This document shows, one piece after another, positions 51,413 to 59,431 of a stretch of DNA of 64,000 nt. Each line of letters begins with the position of its first letter. Position 1 is the first letter of the stretch. The translations under genes were made by a program, and so were the position numbers. Under the pieces are notes generated by a model. The model was not told where the DNA came from. It was given only the letters and a program-made list of their open reading frames with translations, and made no database searches. The stretch comes from Spirochaetia bacterium UBA5763 (GTDB taxonomy: Bacteria > Spirochaetota > UBA4802 > UBA5550), in assembly GCA_002418835.1 (NCBI GenBank), contig DIEX01000031.1:383773-447772 (forward strand), given 5' to 3'.

Positions 51413-52903
51413 TCAACCTGCAACAGTCATCTGGTTAGCGTAATTGGTTTTAAGCTTTTCATGAAAACTTCTAAGGTCTTCGATACAATTAATTTTTAGC
51501 CACTCAAGAATATCAGTTTCAATATAGTAGTAGCTGTACTTGTTTTTTTCAACACCACAAAGCATGTTCGCAAAATAAATTGAAAATGTCAGTTCTTTAA
51601 ACTCGCCCTCAACATTCAGAGGGGAGTGATGATTTTCAATAGCAAGTTTAAGACTGGATGGAAAATTCCATTTTTCGGCGATTAATCCTCCAATTTCAGC
51701 ATGACTTATACCCACAGAAATTTCTTCAAGTATCGAAGATGAACGAAGCTGTTTGTTCCTCGTTATTTCTGATATAGTATGAATTATCCTGTCGTCTGCC
51801 GACATCAGGACTATCTTGCCAATATCATGGAGAAGTCCGGCCGTGAATGCTGAATCAGAAACAGCGCCTAATTGTTTGGATTTTGCTATCAATGTGGAAT
51901 AATATGCAACACGAATGCAGTGTTCCCATATTACTTCAAATTTTTTATATTTATTCTGCAAGATTGTTTTAGCGGCACTTGCTGTGAGTATCAGATTGAG
52001 ATTTTTAAGGCCGATTATCTTAACAGAATCTTTTATGGTCATTATTCTTTTACCGGGAACAAATCCCGCTGAATTTGAAAGCTTTATCACATCAGCGCTG
52101 AGCGATGGGTCCTGACTGATTTTTGCTGCTATTGCATCAATTGTGGAATCTTTTCTGCTGCAGAGATTCTGTAGTTCAATAATGTTTTCAGGAAACGTCG
52201 GGAGAGTGTCTACATCGTCCAGAACTTTTTTCTTAACAGATGAGATAATGCTCTCTTCTTTTAATTGTTTTGGTATGGTCACTGATACAGTGACACCTTT
52301 TGTATCCGGTGATATAAAAAGATTATCTACACCAATCCCCGAGTTTTTCAAAAGGAAAACCATTAAAGCAAGTCCAAGCCCTGCGCCCTCAGTAGAATCG
52401 TAAATATCGTTATATGCGTCAGCAAGATTCTGATATTTTTTTGATTGTTCGAGGCGGGTTTTTATTCTGTTATACTCTTCTTCAATTATTGTTACATTAT
52501 TAAAGACTGTTACTTTGAGTGAATTTTCGGTTTTCTTAAAATTAATCTGAATATGATAGTCGTCCTGGGCTGTAATTTCCTCTTCAATTTCATTCAGTTT
52601 GTAGAGATAATCGTCTTTAAAATTCTGCATCAGTAAATTATATTTTTCTTTATCATTAAGATCAACTCCTGATTTAATAAAATAGAGCCTTTTCAGATTT
52701 GCCTTGAATGCATTAAAAACAATTTCTCTTATGATAGTTATAAGGGTTTCCAGCAGAAAAATATTTCCCTGGCTTGATAAAATTTTTACCAGTATAGCGT
52801 TAATCATAAGAAGTGATTTTTCATCAACGAATTTTAATGAGAAAGCGACATCCTCCCCCTTGAGGATTCTGTCAGAATATGTTTTTCCATCAGTAAATAA
52901 CAT
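51413..52903 (-). CDS. HATPase-HDOD signalling protein
   Basis: A 496-residue cytoplasmic protein with an unusual order. Residues about 30-215 resemble a histidine-kinase-type ATPase: 'TIIREIVFNAFKANLKRLYF' as N-box and 'GAGLGLALMVFLLKNSGI' as G2 box. Residues 235-490 form an HDOD domain: 'LPTFPENIIELQNLCSRKDS', 'ISQDPSLSADVIKLSNSAGF' and 'AGLLHDIGKIVLM'. There is no HisKA domain. The HD residues in HDOD are retained (LLHDIGK, plus later His). It may sense or respond through ATP binding rather than phosphotransfer. It is the first gene of the operon, with AAAGGTG upstream. Confidence 0.82.
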   Translation of the reverse strand: MLFTDGKTYSDRILKGEDVAFSLKFVDEKSLLMINAILVKILSSQGNIFLLETLITIIREIVFNAFKANLKRLYFIKSGVDLNDKEKYNLLMQNFKDDYLYKLNEIEEEITAQDDYHIQINFKKTENSLKVTVFNNVTIIEEEYNRIKTRLEQSKKYQNLADAYNDIYDSTEGAGLGLALMVFLLKNSGIGVDNLFISPDTKGVTVSVTIPKQLKEESIISSVKKKVLDDVDTLPTFPENIIELQNLCSRKDSTIDAIAAKISQDPSLSADVIKLSNSAGFVPGKRIMTIKDSVKIIGLKNLNLILTASAAKTILQNKYKKFEVIWEHCIRVAYYSTLIAKSKQLGAVSDSAFTAGLLHDIGKIVLMSADDRIIHTISEITRNKQLRSSSILEEISVGISHAEIGGLIAEKWNFPSSLKLAIENHHSPLNVEGEFKELTFSIYFANMLCGVEKNKYSYYYIETDILEWLKINCIEDLRSFHEKLKTNYANQMTVAG

Positions 52904-52998
52904 GGCACCTTTATTTCCCGGTTAGATATATATTAATATAATTATCGGTTTATATTAATAAAAATAGTATGAGATTAAAAATCAATAATTAAAGAATT

Positions 52999-54927
52999 TT
53001 AATCTTCAGGAAACGAAATTTTAACATTATCTGTTTCAAGGGAGCTGATTAAGATTTTAAAATTACTGCTGATATCAGGTAATACAGAAAAAGAGCATTC
53101 GTCAATTATAAAATCGTTAGAGATTTTTTTACAGGCTATCTGGTTAGGAAATGATCCATTTTTAACTGTTAAAAGATTAATCTTTGCACCGGTTTTTTTA
53201 AATTCATTAAGGAGTATATCTATATCGTTCAAATCATTTATATCGAGAGTCAGTTGAGTCATATCTTTTTTATGTAATATTATCGATGAATTACCTGATG
53301 AAAAAATAATTTCCTCTGCTTCGTTTTCAGCATAGCCCTTCAATAGAAATGTACACAAAATAAGAGCAGTATAAACAGGTACAGCTTTCAGCTTTCTGGT
53401 TAAACTGAATGGCAGAACCGGAATCAGCGCTAAAGACATAATTAGCATAACAGGAGTAATATTATGATTCAAAAAAAAATTAAAATTGAAATCAGCAAAA
53501 ATACCGGCAGCATTAACAAGTACATTATATACTAAGCCGGTAATTGACGAGAGTATAATACTTGAGGATGAAATAACTGCTGAAAGCATCATTGCGCTTA
53601 ATGAGGTGTACATAAAAACTGTAGTAACGGGAATCAGCACTATATTGCTGAATAATGAAATTGTATTAATTTGATTCAAATGAATTATGATAAGAGGAAT
53701 TGTGAAAACCTGTGCCGCAAGACTGACAGCCATGGACTTCCGGATATATGACGGGAGTTGTCTTAAAGATATTTTATAAGGTTTATAAAAAAGAATTATT
53801 CCCAGTGTGGCGCTGAAGCTGAGCTGGAAGCCTATATTAAAGATTTCCCATGGTGCTATCAAAACTATAATTGAACCTGTAAGCATCAGTGTATTAAATG
53901 CGGCTGGCCTTCTATGCAGAAAAACCTGGATTACAAATAAAAAGAACATAAGAGAAGCCCTGATGAGTGATATGGGCATCTCTGTAATATAAAGGTATAG
54001 AATGACCGTCAGTAGCGAATAAAACAGAACAGTTTTTTTCCTGAAATTAAAAAGCAATAGAAATAGCGGAAGACCGGCAGCAATCCCGACATGGAGTCCT
54101 GATGCTGCCAAGAGGTGAAGCGCACCGGCATCTCTGAATTTAATTGTTGCTTCTTTTGAAACTGAATTTCTGTTGCCGATGAACAGAGCTTTTATCATAC
54201 CGGCAGTTTCTTTTTGGAAAAGGCTGTCTATTTTTGTATCAAGTTTCTTTTTTAATAATACTCTGTTCCCAGGTTTTGCATTGCGGATAACAGTGATATC
54301 ATTATCAGTGATTGAAGTAATGTAGTTAATTCCGGTTAACTTGAAACTGTTATTATAATTTTCTGTATTCCGGTAGTCTTTCAACTTAATGGTCTTGTGA
54401 ATGAAAATCTCATCCCCTTTGTTTAAAGTCATTTCCCCGTTATGATATAGAATTACTTTCAGTTCAGGGCAGTTGGAAGATTTTATGCTTTCTACTGTGA
54501 TTTCAATGGAGTTTCTTTTCTGTTCAATGTTTTTCACTATGGCAGAGAAATTAACTAAAGATGAAGGGAGATGTTCAGATTTGCAGATATAATAAATATG
54601 AGTATAAATTGCAGAGGGTACTAAAAAAGTTATAATAATTAAACTTATAATTCGGAAAGAGTAAAGGCCTCTGCTGTTATGAAGCAAATGTAAATAACGG
54701 TTAATACATAATGAAAAGAAAATTATTGTCAGTATTAAAAGTGTTATTCCTGATATAAGAGCTGATTTTGAAGGGAAAAATATATTATATGAAAAAATGG
54801 TTGAAGTAAAAACAACTCCGCAAAGAGGGAGTGATGGTACTGAAATTTTCTCTATGATTTTTTTATATCCTTCCAACTTTAAAAACAAACCCCATGCTGC
54901 AGCCGTATGAAGAGAATTCCGTGTCAT
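52999..54927 (-). CDS. ComEC/Rec2-like DNA-uptake channel protein without hydrolase domain
   Basis: A 642-residue membrane protein. It has N-terminal helices, a soluble OB-like domain (about 130-220; 'ELKVILYHNGEMTLNKGDEI'), and then the competence domain with 'DAGALHLLAASGLHVGIAAG', the ComEC signature, plus many helices to about residue 520. Full ComEC proteins end with a metallo-beta-lactamase-like domain of some 250 residues; here only about 115 remain and no HxHxDH motif is seen. The first ATG overlaps the upstream gene by 65 bases with a weak ribosome site; a TTG at 54876 is an alternative start. Confidence 0.78.
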   Translation of the reverse strand: MTRNSLHTAAAWGLFLKLEGYKKIIEKISVPSLPLCGVVFTSTIFSYNIFFPSKSALISGITLLILTIIFFSLCINRYLHLLHNSRGLYSFRIISLIIITFLVPSAIYTHIYYICKSEHLPSSLVNFSAIVKNIEQKRNSIEITVESIKSSNCPELKVILYHNGEMTLNKGDEIFIHKTIKLKDYRNTENYNNSFKLTGINYITSITDNDITVIRNAKPGNRVLLKKKLDTKIDSLFQKETAGMIKALFIGNRNSVSKEATIKFRDAGALHLLAASGLHVGIAAGLPLFLLLFNFRKKTVLFYSLLTVILYLYITEMPISLIRASLMFFLFVIQVFLHRRPAAFNTLMLTGSIIVLIAPWEIFNIGFQLSFSATLGIILFYKPYKISLRQLPSYIRKSMAVSLAAQVFTIPLIIIHLNQINTISLFSNIVLIPVTTVFMYTSLSAMMLSAVISSSSIILSSITGLVYNVLVNAAGIFADFNFNFFLNHNITPVMLIMSLALIPVLPFSLTRKLKAVPVYTALILCTFLLKGYAENEAEEIIFSSGNSSIILHKKDMTQLTLDINDLNDIDILLNEFKKTGAKINLLTVKNGSFPNQIACKKISNDFIIDECSFSVLPDISSNFKILISSLETDNVKISFPED

Positions 54928-55441
54928 TCCCGAGAGCGAATGTTCCGTACTTGGCGAAAAGATCTATAAAGAATTTTGTATTTCCTGTTGTATTGAACAT
55001 CGCACTCAAAGGAAGATAAAATCCTGATGAGCCATTATGATCTTTGCTTGACGGGGGAGTTTCCATGTAGAGTCCAAATCCCGCACCGAGAGAAACAATA
55101 TCATTTAATTTATAAAAGTATTCTCCGGCCAGAATAAACTCAAGACATGTAAGTGTTGTATCGTATGAACTATAGGAATATTTGGCCTGAAAATCACCAC
55201 ATAAATTTCCAGCAATTATTTTCAGGTCAACTCCACCTGTAAAGGATGTCCCTGAAACTTTTTCGGTTTTATACTGATTATCAATCCAGTCACTGTATTC
55301 AGCAGAATTTGAAGATGCTGAAAATACAGGCCCAATATAAGTATAGTTTAGAGATGATTCCTCACGAATCTCCTGTGAATAAATCCGGGTTGTTATAACT
55401 GTAAGAAAAAAAAACAATAAGTAAAATTTTAACTTAAACAA
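54863..55441 (-). CDS. Outer-membrane beta-barrel-like protein
   Basis: A 192-residue exported protein (signal MFKLKFYLLFFFLTVITTRIYSQ). The rest alternates hydrophobic and polar residues in strands such as 'FTGGVDLKIIAGNLCGDFQA' and 'ILAGEYFYKLNDIVSLGAGF'. It ends 'SSYGCSMGFVFKVGRI', with aromatic residues near strand ends as in small outer-membrane barrels of the OmpA/OmpW sort. No precise family is recognised. It lies 15 bases after the LolA-like gene and overlaps the ComEC-like gene, so the three form a probable operon. Confidence 0.6.
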   Translation of the reverse strand: MFKLKFYLLFFFLTVITTRIYSQEIREESSLNYTYIGPVFSASSNSAEYSDWIDNQYKTEKVSGTSFTGGVDLKIIAGNLCGDFQAKYSYSSYDTTLTCLEFILAGEYFYKLNDIVSLGAGFGLYMETPPSSKDHNGSSGFYLPLSAMFNTTGNTKFFIDLFAKYGTFALGNDTEFSSYGCSMGFVFKVGRI

Positions 55442-55456
55442 GTTTTACACCCGTAC

Positions 55457-56068
55457 CTATTTGATATTTAAAGGATTCTTTACGACCTGAGCGCTTGACG
55501 GCACATTAAAATCGAATATACTTGGTATAACCGGTGCTGAAAAACTTATATTTGAAAGTGAAAAGTTGTAAGAGCCGCCATCTTTTGTTTTTATAATCGC
55601 CTTTTTGAGAAAAAATGTTGAATCGACCGTTAATGTTATTTCCTGAAATGACTTTTCGTTATTTTTAAGCTTGATTGTGTATCCTCCGGGACCCTGTGCC
55701 GTTACTATTGCAAAATACCCGCTGGTGAGGGCTGCAATTCCGCCGGAACCTCCCCCGGCAAGGTCCTGTATCCCGCAGATATTACTTCCTGAAGAGTATA
55801 TCCACAAGCTTTTTCCATTTGAAACAATTGTTTTCCCTGCGGGTGAACTGAATTTAATATATATTTTTCCCGGACTCATATATTTAAAAGCTCCGGTATA
55901 GGTCTCTCCGCCTGAATGTGCCCATGATATTATTCCTGTAATTTTTCCTGCACTATTCATTCTCCCTCTGAATTGAGCCAGCGCTTCATCTCCGGTAATA
56001 GCGTATGAAGCAGGTGTGATTATAAGAATAATGAGGACTGTAAATACAAATGTTGATGCTTTTTTCAT
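55457..56068 (-). CDS. LolA-like periplasmic lipoprotein carrier
   Basis: A 203-residue exported protein with a signal peptide (MKKASTFVFTVLIILIITPASYA). The mature part has the LolA/LppM-like pattern 'YMSPGKIYIKFSSPAGKTIV' and 'SNGKSLWIYSSG', then a C-terminal 'FDFNVPSSAQVV', as expected for an outer-membrane lipoprotein carrier fold (PF03548-like). A second LolA-like protein, at 63102-63836, has the same features, so the lineage uses more than one carrier. The central segment is Gly-rich ('CGIQDLAGGGSGGIAALTSG'). Confidence 0.75.
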   Translation of the reverse strand: MKKASTFVFTVLIILIITPASYAITGDEALAQFRGRMNSAGKITGIISWAHSGGETYTGAFKYMSPGKIYIKFSSPAGKTIVSNGKSLWIYSSGSNICGIQDLAGGGSGGIAALTSGYFAIVTAQGPGGYTIKLKNNEKSFQEITLTVDSTFFLKKAIIKTKDGGSYNFSLSNISFSAPVIPSIFDFNVPSSAQVVKNPLNIK

Positions 56069-56238
56069 AATCTGTTAATTCCTGTATATTATACGACAGA
56101 GTTAATAATTTTTTAAAATTTTTTGTTAAATTACTTTCTATGTCCTTATTTTTCAAGAATAATATATTGATATATTATTTTTTACTTGTAAGCTCATTTT
56201 TGAATATAAATAAAAAACAAAATATGACGGTAATCTGA

Positions 56239-56940
56239 ATGAAAAAAATCCTTTTAATAATCCTTTTCGGTGCACTTATATTTGTATCAGTCAGATATAG
56301 CACTGCTGTTAACAGGTTTTATCTGACATCCTATTATAATTATTTTTATACTGAAAAGGATCTTGTGAAAAAAGGGTGGGCTCTTTATGATGATGGTAAA
56401 TATAAAAAATTGCATGATTTCCTTGAACCTCTTCTTGATATTTATGTAGCAAATAATGAACTTAAACAGATCGCGGGATTGAATTATATAAAACTTGGGG
56501 AACCGGTTAAAGGTGCAGAGCTTTTTGCTTCATCTTTTGAAAATGGCGTCAGTGAAACAGCTGACCTCGTTAAAATAATTAAAATATTATTTCAGAGCGG
56601 TAATTACGGGGATGTAGTCTTCTTCTATGACAGAAACCTTATGCGTACAAATGTAAATACAGCTTTTTATTACGGCGCATCTCTTTATCATGTTGGACGT
56701 AATAAAGAATCACTAAGGAGCCTGATGTCAGCCAGGGAAAATGGATTTATTGGAGAAGAAATTGATTATTACACAGGTGTTGCTCTTGAGGGTGAGGGGA
56801 GGCTTAAGGAGGCTTCAGAAATGCTCAGGGCATCATATGAAGCTGACAGGTATAATAAAGAAAACAAAAAAGCTCTTATCAGAGTTTATCGTAAAAACGG
56901 TGAGTTTGAAAAGGCAGAGTACATTTTGAGAAGGAGATAG
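56239..56940 (+). CDS. Membrane-anchored TPR-repeat protein
   Basis: A 233-residue protein with an N-terminal hydrophobic segment (MKKILLIILFGALIFVSV) that is probably an anchor or signal. It then has TPR-like repeats such as 'GWALYDDGKYKKLHDFLEPL', 'AGLNYIKLGEPVKGAELFAS' and 'YYTGVALEGEGRLKEASEML'. It is transcribed alone between the LolA-like operon and the convergent periplasmic pair. A role in envelope assembly is likely but unspecified. Confidence 0.72.
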   Translation: MKKILLIILFGALIFVSVRYSTAVNRFYLTSYYNYFYTEKDLVKKGWALYDDGKYKKLHDFLEPLLDIYVANNELKQIAGLNYIKLGEPVKGAELFASSFENGVSETADLVKIIKILFQSGNYGDVVFFYDRNLMRTNVNTAFYYGASLYHVGRNKESLRSLMSARENGFIGEEIDYYTGVALEGEGRLKEASEMLRASYEADRYNKENKKALIRVYRKNGEFEKAEYILRRR

Positions 56941-56946
56941 GCTTAA

Positions 56947-57984
56947 TCAGAATTTTTTCGGAAGGTCCGAGGAGAGAATATTAATAATTTTTTCAGATAT
57001 TTCTTTCACATCACTGCCATTTATACCGGACTCAGCAAGAATAAGTCTGTTATTCTTTAATGAAATGCATCTTATCCATGCTTTTTGCATGTCTTCGTCA
57101 AAGCCTATTATAATAAAGTAATCCTGCTGATAATTTATTATTCTTTTTGAAAATTTTTCAAATGTCTTTTCAAAATTGAATGCATATTTGTCAAAAACAT
57201 CTCTCTGCTTCAACAGATCTTTATAATAGCCTGCGCCTGACCATGTCCCGTGCGGAAGATCTACCTCTGACCGGTTTGATATAATATTATAAGAGGCGTT
57301 GGATGCGGATAAAGTTGATAATGTGTTGATCTGATTTTCATCAATGTGTGTATATAATTCATTGCCCTGTACAGAAGAAAGTTTAAACCCGTTTTTTAAA
57401 AATGAAAAATAAAGCAAGTTCAGATTATCACCGCTTATGTTTGTAATTATGCTCAACTTTGATTTATTCGCTATAGTTTCAGATTTATAGTGCATTGAGT
57501 CAGAAGCAATATTTTTTATCTGATAAGCTATCCTGTCAACAAATCTGAATAATTCAGTTTCGAGCTTTCCTTCTTCTGTAAAGCTGAATACGCGATTTGA
57601 ATATCGTTTATATATCCTGACATTTATTTTTATTCTGTTGCCTGGCAGAGGTTGATAATTGCCGTAAACAAAGTAATCATCGGAAAAATAATAAGATATC
57701 CTTTGCAGGTCTTTTTCTTCAATATCCCTGCCGGTAAACTCGCCGCCTTCTGAATTAAGAAAAAGAAGTTTGCCGGGTTTGACGGTGTCTGTATTGTGTT
57801 TGTTTTTTATGGAGCTTGCAAATGAATTAGGGAGCAGTTGTTGAAGATAATCCATACCGCGGTTTTCAGATTTATTATAAAAATATCCGAATGCGATACT
57901 TTCAGCGCGTATTTCAATATTACACATAACAATCAGCAAAGCTGCTGTTATTATCGATATAAGGTTTTTATTGTGGATTTTCAT
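56947..57984 (-). CDS. Exported protein with TolB-N/CsgG-like N-half and duplicated C-domain
   Basis: A 345-residue protein with a signal peptide (MKIHNKNLISIITAALLIVMCNIEIRAE). Residues about 28-150 resemble the TolB-N/CsgG-like fold seen in envelope and cyclase-associated proteins ('AFGYFYNKSENRGMDYLQQL' and 'YFVYGNYQPLPGNRIKINVR'). The C-terminal half (about 165-345) aligns by eye with the lipoprotein encoded just upstream ('FSFLKNGFKLSSVQGNELYT' against 'VSFLKQGFRVKAFNASDLYT'). Function unknown. It overlaps that gene by 4 bases (ATGA), so they are coupled. Confidence 0.6.
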   Translation of the reverse strand: MKIHNKNLISIITAALLIVMCNIEIRAESIAFGYFYNKSENRGMDYLQQLLPNSFASSIKNKHNTDTVKPGKLLFLNSEGGEFTGRDIEEKDLQRISYYFSDDYFVYGNYQPLPGNRIKINVRIYKRYSNRVFSFTEEGKLETELFRFVDRIAYQIKNIASDSMHYKSETIANKSKLSIITNISGDNLNLLYFSFLKNGFKLSSVQGNELYTHIDENQINTLSTLSASNASYNIISNRSEVDLPHGTWSGAGYYKDLLKQRDVFDKYAFNFEKTFEKFSKRIINYQQDYFIIIGFDEDMQKAWIRCISLKNNRLILAESGINGSDVKEISEKIINILSSDLPKKF

Positions 57985-58553
57985 TTTCCTGTTATGCTGC
58001 TGATAAAATGAGCGATTATTGTTTCTATGTTATCATTATATTTTGTAGGATAATTTTCAACAAAATCAATTTCATAGGTTCTGAGATTTATAACTCTGGC
58101 CCAGCTTATCTTTTCCCACTCTTTTAAATCTATAAGTATAATGTATTCAACATCCCATTCTGTACGGATCTGTTTCAGAAATTCCGCTTTGTTTAATTCG
58201 AAATTATATATATGAAGTTTGTATATGTTGTCATATGTCTTTTCAACAGTTGAAACATTCTGTTCATCCAGATTGTATGAAAGCTTTTTCAGATCAGATA
58301 TATCATAAACATCTTTCATAGTATAAAGATCAGAAGCATTAAATGCCTTTACTCTGAAACCCTGTTTTAAAAAAGAAACAAGTACAACATTTTTGAGAGT
58401 ATTAGGATAATCAATAACCACAGCAATTTTTGCATTTGACGGGATTTTATTGGCCGTATAAACGAGTCCTTTTTTTGAACTGCATGAAATTGAATATACT
58501 ATAGCCAGGGTTAAAATAGATAACTTAATTAAATATTTTTTAGAAGACATCAT
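57981..58553 (-). CDS. Lipoprotein related to the C-half of its downstream neighbour
   Basis: A 190-residue lipoprotein (signal MMSSKKYLIKLSILTLAIVY with lipobox ISC, acylated Cys near residue 24). The mature part 'IAVVIDYPNTLKNVVLVSFL' and 'EYIILIDLKEWEKISWARVI' is an alpha/beta domain shared with residues 165-345 of the next protein, which points to an old tandem duplication followed by fusion. The ATG has GATGAGG upstream and a clear promoter 50 bases away. The two proteins probably act together in the periplasm. Confidence 0.65.
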   Translation of the reverse strand: MMSSKKYLIKLSILTLAIVYSISCSSKKGLVYTANKIPSNAKIAVVIDYPNTLKNVVLVSFLKQGFRVKAFNASDLYTMKDVYDISDLKKLSYNLDEQNVSTVEKTYDNIYKLHIYNFELNKAEFLKQIRTEWDVEYIILIDLKEWEKISWARVINLRTYEIDFVENYPTKYNDNIETIIAHFISSITGK

Positions 58554-58580
58554 AAAACCTCATCTAAATGTTTATTATAG

Positions 58581-58610
58581 AATATACAAAGCATTTAATG
58601 TATAAGTCAA
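58581..58610 (-). promoter_or_regulatory. Promoter of the lipoprotein pair
   Basis: On the minus strand, TTGACT (58610-58605), 18 bases, then TATATT (58586-58581). The expected start is about 20-25 bases before the ATG at 58553. Confidence 0.5.
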
Positions 58611-58639
58611 TATTAATATAGATCGGCAGTTTATTTATT

Positions 58640-58693
58640 AAAATTCATAATAAAAAAAGCCCCGATTAAGGAGCTTTTTTTATTATGAATTTT
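58640..58693. terminator. Long bidirectional terminator hairpin
   Basis: A 21-bp perfect inverted repeat (58640-58660 and 58673-58693) with a 12-base loop. The left arm reads AAAATTCATAATAAAAAAAGC. Seven A's on the left and seven T's on the right lie inside the stem, so whichever way it is transcribed the inner GC step is followed by a T-run. It most likely ends the SurA-N lipoprotein transcript coming from the right. Confidence 0.75.
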
Positions 58694-58704
58694 CTGTAAT
58701 TAAA

Positions 58705-59367
58705 TTATTTCTGTTGTGTCTTCTGTTCCTGGCCTGTCGTTGAACTGTCAACAGCAGGTTTATTATTTTTAGCCTGATATTCTTTGAAGCCTTCTTTATT
58801 AATTGCATGTTCAGCAAGTAATTCAGCTATATATTTGTTTGTTTCCTGCCTGGATTTCTGCGCAAACACCTGCTGTTTAATGTAACTTGATGCTTCATCT
58901 GCAGTTCTTCCGGCAAATTTTGATCTGTTTTCGCTATATATTTTATCTACTTCTTCATCAGTAACTGCAATTTTATCTTTCAGCTTTTTGGAAAGAAAAT
59001 ACTGAGCCGCAGTCTGTACTTTAACCATTTCGAGTAGTGTTTCAAGTTCATCTTTATCAATAGATTTGTCATTCATAGCTTTTTCATAAAGAACCTTTTG
59101 CGCTATGAGATGGTCAAGAAAGTTTGCTTTGTTGAGAAAAGGATGGTTTGCATAAGCAGGATTATCTGAAAGTTTATCTATCTCTTCTTTTGAATCAATA
59201 TTTGTAAGCATTTTGTTCTGTACGTAATAAAATTTATTTAACTCTTCGATGGTGATTTTATCTCCATCAATTTTGGCAGCCGCGTCTCCGAACATGTTTT
59301 TGCATGATGTAGAAAATACAACAATTGCTGCTATTAGTGTCAGCATAAGAACTGATTGTTTGTTCAT
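58705..59367 (-). CDS. SurA N-terminal-domain lipoprotein (peptidyl-prolyl isomerase-like chaperone, no PPIase domain)
   Basis: A 220-residue lipoprotein (signal MNKQSVLMLTLIAAIVVFSTSC; lipobox STSC). The mature part has 'AAKIDGDKITIEELNKFYYV', the start of SurA_N_3-type domains, then helices including 'ANFLDHLIAQKVLYEKAMND' and 'VDKIYSENRSKFAGR', and a Gln/Thr-rich tail. No parvulin domain is present in this length. SurA/PrsA relatives assist folding of outer-membrane or secreted proteins. It is encoded after mfd, 64 bases away, and ends at a strong terminator. Confidence 0.78.
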   Translation of the reverse strand: MNKQSVLMLTLIAAIVVFSTSCKNMFGDAAAKIDGDKITIEELNKFYYVQNKMLTNIDSKEEIDKLSDNPAYANHPFLNKANFLDHLIAQKVLYEKAMNDKSIDKDELETLLEMVKVQTAAQYFLSKKLKDKIAVTDEEVDKIYSENRSKFAGRTADEASSYIKQQVFAQKSRQETNKYIAELLAEHAINKEGFKEYQAKNNKPAVDSSTTGQEQKTQQK

Positions 59368-59431
59368 AGGATTTTCCTTTTTGATTTTACTGTTTATTAT
59401 ATTGGGGATTCGCTTAATTTATCAATAAATA

